From: a candidate division FCPU426 bacterium
GTDB lineage: Bacteria; Oederibacteriota; JAAXVQ01; JAUVAV01
Reading direction: 5' to 3'
Assembly (NCBI GenBank): GCA_030619365.1
Contig: JAUXBQ010000022.1
Location: 1-17,011, forward strand
Length of the DNA stretch: 17,011 nt
The notes beneath the pieces are model-generated. The model was not told the origin of the DNA. It did not search any database and was given only the letters and a program-made list of their open reading frames with translations. Positions 1 to 5,995 of the stretch are shown here, in pieces (within the stretch, counting starts at the first letter, position 1; the number at the start of each line of letters is the position of its first letter). A program made the translations under genes and the position numbers.

Positions 1-1
1 C

Positions 2-436
2 CTGCCGGCGCTGTTGCGCGCCCATCGCGTGCAGGCCAAGGCCGCCCGGGTGGGATTTACCTGGTCCCGCATCGACCAGGCCCTGTCCAAAGTAACCGAG
101 GAAATCACGGAGCTGGAAGAAGCCCTGGTGTCACGGCGTTCGGCCCGGATCAGCGAGGAATTGGGGGATTCATTTTTCGCCCTGGTGAACCTGGCGCGGT
201 TCGCGGGCGCCAATCCCGAGGACGCCCTGCATCAGGCAGTGGCCAAATTCATCCGGCGCTTCGCCCGCGTGGAAGCGCTTTCCCGGCGCCAACAGCGGCC
301 GTTATCGGATTATTCTCAGGAGGAATTACTGGCGCTCTGGCAGCGCGCGCGCGTACGCGGCGCTACTGGGGCAGGGGCGGTTCGTGCTCGGCGCGGAAAA
401 TCTCCTCGCCGGCGTTACCGAAAAAAAGGCCGGTGA
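2..436 (+). CDS. mazG: MazG-family nucleoside triphosphate pyrophosphohydrolase, C-terminal part (5' end outside window)
   Basis: The reading frame is open to the left edge, so this is the C-terminal portion only. MazG enzymes hydrolyse (d)NTPs to NMP plus pyrophosphate in the cytoplasm and clear aberrant nucleotides. The visible part carries the helical metal-binding pattern of the second MazG domain: an LPALLRAHRVQAKAARVGF-like entry, then EEITELEEAL, then EELGDSFFALVNLAR (the EExxE...EExxD acidic residues that bind Mg2+), and the usual family ending DYSQEELLALWQRA. After that point about 24 extra, very Arg/Lys-rich residues are read before the stop. This tail is not typical of MazG and is encoded by the left copy of a 42-bp repeat that is antisense to the nagA 3' end. 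The original mazG stop was therefore probably lost or moved by the neighbouring insertion. The gene converges on nagA. Confidence 0.88.
   Translation: MPALLRAHRVQAKAARVGFTWSRIDQALSKVTEEITELEEALVSRRSARISEELGDSFFALVNLARFAGANPEDALHQAVAKFIRRFARVEALSRRQQRPLSDYSQEELLALWQRARVRGATGAGAVRARRGKSPRRRYRKKGR
370..411. repeat. 42-bp exact direct repeat, left copy (nagA 3' tail remnant)
   Basis: This segment is identical over 42 bases to 1301-1342. Read on the minus strand it encodes GEEIFRAEHEPPLP, and just outside the identical part it continues with Gln and a TAG stop, mirroring the Lys-TAA end of the intact nagA. The copy lies inside the 3' end of mazG in another frame. Sequence beyond either end is not alignable apart from a shared AGTA at the stop. 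The two copies enclose the TA-like island. Confidence 0.9.
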
Positions 437-586
437 GTGCTAATAAGAAACAGATAATTTAACCTGCCTAAACCAATATTTCAGCTTATTTGTTCTTGTG
501 ATGGTCAATTTTGCAGGCAATTTGATCTTATGGTACTGGAAATCGGGGTATTTTAGATTTCCAAACATAGGGGCGGGCAGAAAATA

Positions 587-619
587 GTGGCAAGGCACGG
601 TTAAAAGTGCCAGCCACCC
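587..619. repeat. REP-like hairpin with a GTGCCAGCCACCC arm
   Basis: Arms GTGGCAAGGCAC (587-598) and GTGCCAGCCAC (607-617) form an imperfect stem around a loop of about 8 nt. The right arm extended to 619 matches, with one difference, the GTGCCAGGCACCC element at 1260-1272 in the same orientation. Palindromes of this GTGCC-type resemble REP-like elements mobilised by IS200-type (TnpA-REP) transposases. That link is an inference; no transposase is present here. Confidence 0.5.
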
Positions 620-650
620 CCGCTCCATGATTTTTTACAGCACTTTTGGG

Positions 651-664
651 CCACGAAGTCGTGG
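651..664. repeat. Short perfect inverted repeat
   Basis: CCACGA and TCGTGG are separated by 2 bases, and flanking ACTT...AAGT bases could extend the stem across a bulge. It sits between the REP-like hairpin and the 44-bp palindrome, so three foldable elements follow one another within 140 bases. Confidence 0.5.
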
Positions 665-683
665 AAGTTATTCTCGAAATTTG

Positions 684-727
684 TGCAATAATCATCCCCG
701 CACTTAAGTGCGGGGATGATTATTGCA
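684..727. repeat. Perfect 44-bp palindrome at the 3' end of the DUF2283 gene
   Basis: Two 22-base arms beginning TGCAATAATCATCCCC are perfectly complementary with no loop, centred between 705 and 706. The right arm includes the last Gln codon and TAA stop of the DUF2283 gene. It could act as a transcription terminator or 3'-end-protecting hairpin for the TA transcript, but no T-run follows on the minus strand. It may instead be the terminus of a mobile element. The core CCCCGCACTTA (11 bases) recurs at 4695-4705. Confidence 0.75.
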
Positions 728-935
728 GGATGTGCACTCGGGCGGGAAGATGATTGAGTGTAAGATCTTCGAGGTTAAGCTTTTTGCTGGCGTTGTCGAT
801 GTCAATGCCCACAATCTCTCCCGATTCATCAAAATCCAGGTTGATGCCGGGCGAAACTTCTTTGGTTACCACACTTGATTTATCCGACAGGTCGATATAC
901 AAAGAGTCTGTATCTATATAATAATTTACTTTCAT
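720..935 (-). CDS. DUF2283 family protein, probable antitoxin
   Basis: This 71-residue protein matches the DUF2283 pattern: it starts with MKVNYYIDTDSLYIDLSD, followed by the conserved EVSPGINLDFDESGEIVGIDI segment and an ASKKL-like motif. DUF2283 proteins are small and commonly encoded directly downstream of a DUF4258-type or similar small protein; such pairs are predicted toxin-antitoxin modules. Here the ATG overlaps the TGA of the upstream gene (ATGA), so the two are translationally coupled. An AGG-containing stretch about 10 bases upstream can serve as the ribosome site. The 3' end runs into a perfect 44-bp palindrome. The family assignment is firm; the antitoxin role is inferred from gene pairing. 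Confidence 0.82.
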   Translation of the reverse strand: MKVNYYIDTDSLYIDLSDKSSVVTKEVSPGINLDFDESGEIVGIDIDNASKKLNLEDLTLNHLPARVHILQ

Positions 936-1174
936 GGCTTGAACCTCCGGTCTGGAAAAGCATTATGTACAGTCGTTTTATCGTCCAAAGTCACAACCCT
1001 GAGAATTTTTCCGTCCAATTCTTCAATCTCTCCCCAGAAGCGATAACGATTATTTTCTTGTTGTTCTAAGCGAATTGGATTCTCTAAGACCCTGACACAC
1101 CATTCCTTGCGCAAATAAGGGCGCTTTCGCAATACTTCGTTTTCAAAATAAGGAGTAAATGCATATTGCGCCAT
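932..1174 (-). CDS. DUF4258-like small protein, probable toxin
   Basis: An 80-residue protein with the family's features: YLRKEWCVRVLENPIRLEQQ, then RFWGEIEELDGKILRVVTL and the C-terminal TVHNAFPDRRFKP. Related small proteins are encoded with DUF2283 partners and are treated as candidate RelE/BrnT-like toxins, although no activity can be read from the sequence. His and Arg near the C-terminus are the best candidates for functional residues. The ATG lies only 5 bases from a TATAAT box, so the transcript may be almost leaderless. The gene overlaps the downstream DUF2283 gene by an ATGA junction. It lies wholly within the 42-bp-repeat-bounded island. Confidence 0.78.
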   Translation of the reverse strand: MAQYAFTPYFENEVLRKRPYLRKEWCVRVLENPIRLEQQENNRYRFWGEIEELDGKILRVVTLDDKTTVHNAFPDRRFKP

Positions 1175-1179
1175 AGCTA

Positions 1180-1185
1180 ATTATA
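1180..1185 (-). promoter_or_regulatory. -10 box for the TA pair, near-leaderless
   Basis: A perfect TATAAT on the minus strand ends 5 bases before the toxin ATG at 1174, in a strongly AT-rich stretch. The -35 region is poor (ATTCCG-like). Transcription would start at or next to the ATG. Confidence 0.45.
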
Positions 1186-1258
1186 TCATTTTATTTTTTA
1201 ATCGGAATAATTTTTAATACCACCCAAATTCACTAAGGGTCATAAAGCGCGCTTGAAT

Positions 1259-1272
1259 GGTGCCAGGCACCC
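1259..1272. repeat. GGTGCCAGGCACC palindromic element
   Basis: A 13-base perfect inverted repeat around a central A, followed by a further C. It matches the right arm of the hairpin at 607-619 with one change and lies in the same orientation. The two elements bracket the TA pair inside the larger 42-bp direct repeat, hinting at a composite mobile unit. Confidence 0.5.
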
Positions 1273-1293
1273 AAAACAAAAGGCGCCTAAATA

Positions 1294-2469
1294 TTACTTC
1301 GGCAGGGGCGGTTCGTGCTCGGCGCGGAAAATCTCCTCGCCGCCCACAAAAACACGGCGCACGGTCAAATCCGGTCCGGCCAAAACCAGGTCGACCCGGC
1401 CGCCAACACTGATCCGGCCCAGACTTTTCTTGCCCAGTACCCTGGCCGGATTGCGCGTGGCCAGCCGGATGCCGTCATACACGTTAAACCCGGGCAGACC
1501 GGCGATAGTGGTGACGCCTTTCCAGAGTGGGTATATCCCGCCGGCCAAGGTGCCGTCCGACTTGCGGGCCAAGCCGTTTTTCACCCATAGGGTCTCACCT
1601 TCCGGTTGGTGGTGTTCGCCGTCCGGCAGTCCCGCCACCCAGCGGCAATCCGAGACCAATATCAATTCGCCCATTTTGCCGCGCATAAACATACTGAGCG
1701 TTTCCGGCGCCAGGTGCAGTCCATCGGCGATGATTTCCGCGTACAGGCGCGGGTCATGTAACGCCGCGCCCACCAGTCCCGGCTGCCGCTGGTGCCAGGG
1801 GGACATGGCGTTGCCCAGGTGCGTGACCAGGGTTACGTCCTCGTCCGCCGCCGCCTGGGCTTGTTCGGCCGAGGCCGCGGAGTGCCCCATGGCCACCACC
1901 ACGCCCGCTTGCCGGAAGGATTGTATGGCGGTTTTTGCGCCCGGCAGCTCGGGCGCCAGGGTAATGACCTTCAGCTCATCCTGACCTGCTTTCAGGATCT
2001 TTTCGATCTCGGCCCTCCGGATCGGCCGCACGGCTTCCTCAGGGATAGCGCCCCGCATTTCCGGATTCAGAAAGGGTCCCTCCAGGTGCAATCCCAGCAG
2101 GCGCAAGGGAGCTTGCGACCTGGCTTCCTTGACTAGCTCCACCATCCGGGCCAGCGCCGTGGCGCCTTCGTACAGGATTGACAACATCATCGCCGTGGTG
2201 CCGTGCGAGGCGTGAAAATATGAGGCTGCCAGCAAGCCGCCCAAGGTGCGGACATCAGCCCCGCCCCCGCCGTGACAGTGCAGGTCGACCAGTCCGGGAA
2301 AAACCAGGTAACGCTGTGCGCTGATAAACGTCTCGCCGGAAAAACGACTGGCGGCCGTGGAGGGCAAAATGCTCTCAATGCGTTTCCCTGAGATGACCAC
2401 CAGCTTGTCTTCCAGGGGCTGCCCCTCGGTGGCCAAGCCGCGAGCCCGAATGATCCAACGTTTCATCAT
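1294..2469 (-). CDS. nagA: N-acetylglucosamine-6-phosphate deacetylase
   Basis: The enzyme removes acetate from GlcNAc-6-P to give glucosamine-6-P, in amino-sugar catabolism and cell-wall recycling. From the chosen start it is 391 residues, the normal family size. Amidohydrolase signatures occur in order: DLHCHGGGGADV (metal-binding HxH), GLHLEGPFLNPEMRGA (metal Glu), MGHSAAS, THLGNAMSPW (family usually THLFNAM), DGLHL, then VSDCRWVAGLPDGEH, whose Asp is the catalytic base, and NPARVLG. Two ATGs, at 2469 and 2466, are equally plausible. The first overlaps the acpS TGA; a longer frame to 2526 has no support because it would lie inside acpS. The Shine-Dalgarno GGAAAG abuts the start. The last 14 codons before the terminal Lys form the 42-bp repeat that also occurs at the end of mazG. 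Confidence 0.93.
   Translation of the reverse strand: MMKRWIIRARGLATEGQPLEDKLVVISGKRIESILPSTAASRFSGETFISAQRYLVFPGLVDLHCHGGGGADVRTLGGLLAASYFHASHGTTAMMLSILYEGATALARMVELVKEARSQAPLRLLGLHLEGPFLNPEMRGAIPEEAVRPIRRAEIEKILKAGQDELKVITLAPELPGAKTAIQSFRQAGVVVAMGHSAASAEQAQAAADEDVTLVTHLGNAMSPWHQRQPGLVGAALHDPRLYAEIIADGLHLAPETLSMFMRGKMGELILVSDCRWVAGLPDGEHHQPEGETLWVKNGLARKSDGTLAGGIYPLWKGVTTIAGLPGFNVYDGIRLATRNPARVLGKKSLGRISVGGRVDLVLAGPDLTVRRVFVGGEEIFRAEHEPPLPK
1301..1342. repeat. 42-bp exact direct repeat, right copy (functional nagA 3' end)
   Basis: Identical to 370-411. On the minus strand this copy is the true C-terminus of NagA and runs into Lys and a TAA stop. The repeat unit plus the sequence between the copies spans about 930 bp. 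Confidence 0.9.
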
Positions 2470-2843
2470 CTTTCCAGCACCACGGTGGCTGCCGCGTATC
2501 CCCTGCTGTGCGACAGCGACAGCCATATTTTTTTCGCGCCGGCCCGGGAGTTCAATTCCGCCGCGCGTCCGCTGAGTTTAATTTCTGGACGGCCGGCCCG
2601 GTTCCGGCGGATCTCCACTTCATTCCATTTCACGCCTCGCGCCCAGCCGGTGCCCAGGGCTTTAAAAAACGCCTCCTTGGCGCAGAACCGGCCGGCGAAA
2701 TGCTGGCCGGACCTTTTCTTTTTCAGGCAGTATTGCCGCTCGGCCGGGGTGAAAGTCTTCACCAAAAATGCCTTCCGGCCGCGCGCGATAGCCTGCTCCA
2801 CCCGGGCGATTTCCTGAATGTCCATCCCTACGCCGATGACCAC
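2466..2843 (-). CDS. acpS: Holo-[acyl-carrier-protein] synthase
   Basis: AcpS transfers the 4'-phosphopantetheine arm of coenzyme A to a Ser of apo-ACP, activating it for fatty-acid synthesis. The 125-residue length is typical. Motifs are GVGMDIQEIARVEQAI (the Mg2+-binding Asp of GxDI), TPAERQYC, HFAGRFCAKEAFFKALGTG (Glu of the AKEA motif, with Lys for CoA), and the C-terminal LSLSHSRGYAAATVV. The start is GTG at 2843, with a strong AGGAGG 5 bases upstream. The TGA overlaps the nagA ATG by two bases, so nagA is probably translated by coupling. Pairing acpS with nagA is unusual and presumably reflects co-transcription rather than a shared pathway. Confidence 0.94.
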   Translation of the reverse strand: MVIGVGMDIQEIARVEQAIARGRKAFLVKTFTPAERQYCLKKKRSGQHFAGRFCAKEAFFKALGTGWARGVKWNEVEIRRNRAGRPEIKLSGRAAELNSRAGAKKIWLSLSHSRGYAAATVVLER

Positions 2844-2958
2844 GGCGGCCTCCTGCGAATGCTATGGCTACGGATATTACTATACCAATAATGGCGAGGG
2901 TGGGGAGAGAATTATTGTGCGGGACCGGCCCGCCGACAGCGGGTTCCGGGTGACGGAC

Positions 2959-4476
2959 TCACACGTTTCCCGCCTGGTTGGACCTCAGGCTTCTTCCGCT
3001 GTACGCGTGGACGAAGAGCTTCAGTAATTCCGGGTCAAAAGCGTGACTCGCTTCCCGGATCATGGTTTCCATGGCCCGGGCCGGATCCAGGGTCGGCTGT
3101 CCGGGGTAATCGGCGGTGAGCATGTCGAAATGATTGACCACCGTGATGATCCGGGCGAAGAGCGGAATCGCCTCGCCTCGCAGGCCGTCCGGCTGACCGG
3201 TGCCGTCGAAACGCTCATGGTGCGCCCGGACGATGCTCCCTCCCCCGGGTAAAAAGTCCAGCTCGTGGACTATGTTTTCACTCATGATGACGTGGGTGTC
3301 CAGAATTTGCTGTTCCCACCTGCTCAGTTTGATTTTCTGGCGCAGGATGTTTTCCGGCACGGCGATCTTGCCGATGTCGTGAAGCAGCGCCAGATACTCC
3401 AGGCGCCGCAAATCCACGGCGTCCAGCCGCAATTCCTTTCCTATCATTACCGCGTATTCGGCCACCCGGACGGAATGGGCATAGGTGAAGGCATCCTTGG
3501 CTTCCAGCGTGCCGATCAAGGCCCGGATCGTCCCCTTAAAATAGTTCTGTAATTGGTGGTAAAGATCCGCGCTTTCAATGGCCGTGGTGGTCATGCTCCC
3601 GAGCAGGGAAAGAAACTGCTGGGCGTCATGGTCAAAGGGCTGTCCCTCTCCCTCCCGGTATAAAATTAGGGCTCCGCGGACCTGGGATAAGCGCACGAAC
3701 GGCACGGCCAGCAGGGAGCCCGGCTCGCAGCAATCCTGGAAATCATCGTCCGCCTTGAGATCCGGCACCAGCAGAACGCGTCGGTGGCGTTCCAGCCACT
3801 CCAGGGTAAATTCGTCGGCCGGCGTTAAGGCCACGTTGCTTTCCTGCCCCTTGCGGTAGTTTCCGCGATACTGGTACCCCTCCAGCCGCAGGTTGTAAAT
3901 CACCAGAAAGGCCCTGTCCGCCTTGATGACCTGCTGGACCATGTGCAAAATAGTGGCGCCGATCTTCTCGATGCTGGTGTTGCGACTGACTTTCGTGCCT
4001 AGCTCAGCCAGGGCCGAAAATTCGAAGAGCTTTTTCTTGATGGCGTAGTCCAGTTTTCGCTCCTTAATGCGCGTGCGCCGGTGTTTTTCGTCCTCCTCGT
4101 CCGCGGCCCGGGGGCTGCGGTCCAGCACGTACTGGACCGACTCCCGGATGGTCTTAATGTCAAAGGGCTTGATCACCAAATCCCGCGCGCCCTGGTTCAG
4201 GGCCTCGGTGACCGTGGCCTCGGTGGCGTAGGCGGAGATCAGGATGACTGGTGTCTCCACACCCCACTGCAGCCGGATGGTCTTAAGTAATTCCATGCCG
4301 TCCATGCGCGGCATGCGCAGGTCGGTCAGGACCAGGTCGTATTTTTTTTCAGCCAGCAGCGCCATAGCGTCCAGGCCGTCCCCGGCGGTGTCGATCAGGT
4401 GACCCTGCTCAGCCAAAATAAGAGTCAGGGACTCCTGAATGCTTTTTTCGTCATCCACTACCAGAATCTCAGACAC
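2959..4476 (-). CDS. Response regulator with REC, GAF and HD-GYP domains (GYP motif degenerate)
   Basis: A 505-residue soluble regulator. Residues 1-120 are a receiver domain with Asp8/Asp9, the phospho-acceptor Asp52 in TDLRMP, Ser81 and Lys103 in IKPF. Residues about 150-305 resemble a GAF sensor domain. Residues about 320-490 are an HD-GYP domain, a family that hydrolyses cyclic di-GMP. His334 (HSVRVAEYA), His366-Asp367 (LLHDIGK), His395 and His419-His420 (HHERFDGTG) are kept. The GYP triad is GQP (427-429), and the later Asp of the usual V-D-x-F-D-A pattern is Asn448. Metal binding or activity may therefore be altered. The start is GTG with GGGAGG 6 bases upstream. No histidine kinase is adjacent. 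The gene is divergent from the NosR-like gene and separated from it by an inverted repeat. Confidence 0.9.
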   Translation of the reverse strand: MSEILVVDDEKSIQESLTLILAEQGHLIDTAGDGLDAMALLAEKKYDLVLTDLRMPRMDGMELLKTIRLQWGVETPVILISAYATEATVTEALNQGARDLVIKPFDIKTIRESVQYVLDRSPRAADEEDEKHRRTRIKERKLDYAIKKKLFEFSALAELGTKVSRNTSIEKIGATILHMVQQVIKADRAFLVIYNLRLEGYQYRGNYRKGQESNVALTPADEFTLEWLERHRRVLLVPDLKADDDFQDCCEPGSLLAVPFVRLSQVRGALILYREGEGQPFDHDAQQFLSLLGSMTTTAIESADLYHQLQNYFKGTIRALIGTLEAKDAFTYAHSVRVAEYAVMIGKELRLDAVDLRRLEYLALLHDIGKIAVPENILRQKIKLSRWEQQILDTHVIMSENIVHELDFLPGGGSIVRAHHERFDGTGQPDGLRGEAIPLFARIITVVNHFDMLTADYPGQPTLDPARAMETMIREASHAFDPELLKLFVHAYSGRSLRSNQAGNV

Positions 4477-4580
4477 GGTTGTCCTCCCTTCGGAACCAGG
4501 GTTACCTCTATTTTCGTCCGTCCGGGGACTTGATTAAGCCGTTTCCGCGCAATTCGCCGGCTGCCGCCCCCGGAGCAAAC

Positions 4581-4586
4581 AGTATA
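4581..4586 (-). promoter_or_regulatory. Candidate -10 box for the HD-GYP regulator
   Basis: TATACT on the minus strand lies about 105 bases upstream of the GTG start. No good -35 is spaced normally; ATGACA lies 20 bases upstream. The left arm of the inverted repeat at 4604-4667 overlaps that -35 position, so a regulator bound there could block or activate this promoter. Confidence 0.3.
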
Positions 4587-4603
4587 CCCTCACCCTGCTG
4601 AAG

Positions 4604-4667
4604 CTGTGTCATAATTAGTGTTTAGGGCGTGGGTTAATTACCCCAGTCTTTTTTAATTGTGACACAG
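4604..4667. promoter_or_regulatory. Inverted repeat between divergent genes, possible operator
   Basis: CTGTGTCATAATTA at the left (4604-4617) and its near-complement ending TGTGACACAG at the right (4653-4667) match at 13 of 15 positions and are separated by about 35 bases. They lie in the 318-bp gap between the HD-GYP regulator and the NosR-like gene. The spacing favours two binding sites for one regulator or a hairpin, and it could serve both promoters. No regulator can be named. Confidence 0.4.
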
Positions 4668-4739
4668 TCTCGCTAGGGAGAGGGAAAGCGGTTCCCCCGC
4701 ACTTACGTACGTGGATTCTTTTGTATGTTGAAGGTCATC

Positions 4740-4767
4740 TTGATTTTTACTAAAAATCGTGTATGGT
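4740..4767 (+). promoter_or_regulatory. Candidate promoter of the NosR-like gene
   Basis: TTGATT and TATGGT are separated by 16 bases. The expected transcription start near 4774 lies 20 bases before the Shine-Dalgarno of the gene starting at 4795, which argues against the earlier in-frame ATG at 4759. Confidence 0.4.
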
Positions 4768-4794
4768 ATGGTCATTCCGCCTGGGGAGGAAAAG

Positions 4795-5952
4795 ATGTCC
4801 CGTATTTTTTCCACGCGGTCCAGGCATTGGCTGCTTCTCCTGGGCCTGGGCGCGGTCATTACCGCTATTTATTTCCTGCAGGCCCGCGCGCGGGAGCAAA
4901 CCAGCGCGCCGGTTACGGTGCTGAATGTAAGCCTGGACAGCGTACAATCGGTTTTTCCCTTGGCCGCGGCCCTGCGCCCCCTGGCCGGACAGGCTGACCT
5001 GGGCGAGGTCCTGGACCAGGGAGGCCAGGCGCTCGGCATAGTGATATTAACCTCCCCACTGGCGGATGGCATCATCGGCTACCTTGGTCCCATGCCCCTG
5101 CTCATCGGCTTGAATACCGAGGGACGCATTGCGGGCATTCGGCTGCTGCCAAACGCCGAAACCGGAACTTTCATTCGGCAAATTGAACAAACCGGGCTGC
5201 TGCAAGCCTGGGACGGCCTGGCTTGGGAAAAAACCCGGTCGCTTCAGGTCGACACCGTCGGCGGCGCCACTGCTTCCTCCCGCGCCATCATTCAGAGCCT
5301 GCGCTTCAGGTTGTCCGCGCTAAGTCGCGAGTCGCTCACCACCCGCTGGCAACCCACGCTGCCGGATATTCTCACCCTGGTTTTTATAGTCATGGCACTT
5401 TTCTTTTTCTGGTTTCGTTTTAAATACTCGCGGGCGGCGCGGACCGTCTTACTGGTCATGGCCGTGATCTACCTGGGATTTTTTCGCGGTTTATTTCTGT
5501 CCACGGCCTTGTTTGCGGGTTGGCTGCCATACGGCTGGCCCTGGCCGTCCGGATGGATTTTGCTGGTCCTGGCCGCCTTGGCCGTCGCCCTGCCGCTCCT
5601 GACGGGAAAACCGTTTTACTGTAATTATCTTTGCCCGTTTGGCGCCGCCCAGGAGCTGGTATCCAAAATATCGCCCTGGCGTCTGGCGCTCGGACGGCGC
5701 TGGTACCAGGGCCTGGCGTGGAGCCGGCGAGCGTTTCTAGGTCTGATTGCAGTGCTGATGCTGCTCAATGTTTCCGTGGACCTCACGCAGTTCGAACCAT
5801 TTACCGCGTTTCTCGTTCGCACTGCCGGTGTTTGGGTTCTGAGCCTGGCAGCCGCGTCCTTGTTGCTTTCGCTCTGGCTTCCCCGGTTTTGGTGCACTGC
5901 CCTGTGCCCCACCGGCGCTTTCCTGGACCTCTGGCGCCGGCCGCGGAAATAA
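4795..5952 (+). CDS. NosR/RnfG-like FMN-binding membrane protein with CxxxCP motifs
   Basis: The ATG at 4795 has GGGGAGGAAAAG directly upstream, giving 385 residues. The N-terminal TM helix (about 11-30) is followed by an extracytoplasmic FMN-binding domain ending in DTVGGATASS (153-162). The Thr of its GAT fits the ApbE-type motif (D-x-x-S/T-G-A-T) to which FMN is covalently attached. About five TM helices follow (191-208, 217-236, 252-270, 313-328, 342-362). Cytosolic-side CNYLCPFGA (276-284) and CTALCPTGAF (367-376) are the two CxxxCP motifs seen in NosR/NapH-type electron-transfer proteins. Unlike NosR, it ends just after the second motif and lacks a ferredoxin domain. A role moving electrons across the membrane to or from a periplasmic flavin is inferred; no nos genes or partner subunits are nearby. 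Confidence 0.85.
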   Translation: MSRIFSTRSRHWLLLLGLGAVITAIYFLQARAREQTSAPVTVLNVSLDSVQSVFPLAAALRPLAGQADLGEVLDQGGQALGIVILTSPLADGIIGYLGPMPLLIGLNTEGRIAGIRLLPNAETGTFIRQIEQTGLLQAWDGLAWEKTRSLQVDTVGGATASSRAIIQSLRFRLSALSRESLTTRWQPTLPDILTLVFIVMALFFFWFRFKYSRAARTVLLVMAVIYLGFFRGLFLSTALFAGWLPYGWPWPSGWILLVLAALAVALPLLTGKPFYCNYLCPFGAAQELVSKISPWRLALGRRWYQGLAWSRRAFLGLIAVLMLLNVSVDLTQFEPFTAFLVRTAGVWVLSLAAASLLLSLWLPRFWCTALCPTGAFLDLWRRPRK

Positions 5953-5995
5953 GCAAATCCCGGGCGAAAATACGGTCGAAATAAAACGTGCGGGC

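Larger units (their letters stand above)
437..719. other. Non-coding AT-richer stretch with hairpins
   Basis: No convincing gene lies here. A 62-codon minus-strand frame exists, but it runs through the hairpin at 587-617 and looks like translated repeat sequence. The stretch holds three successive inverted repeats (587-617, 651-664 and the start of 684-727), and its base composition is clearly lower in GC than the flanking housekeeping genes, which supports a foreign origin for this island. Confidence 0.6.

Noticed and set aside
440..628. 62-codon minus-strand frame starting MERGWLALLTVPCHYF
   Set aside because: Its start runs through the REP-like hairpin, it has no RBS or recognisable family, and it sits in a repeat-rich island; it looks like translated repeat sequence.
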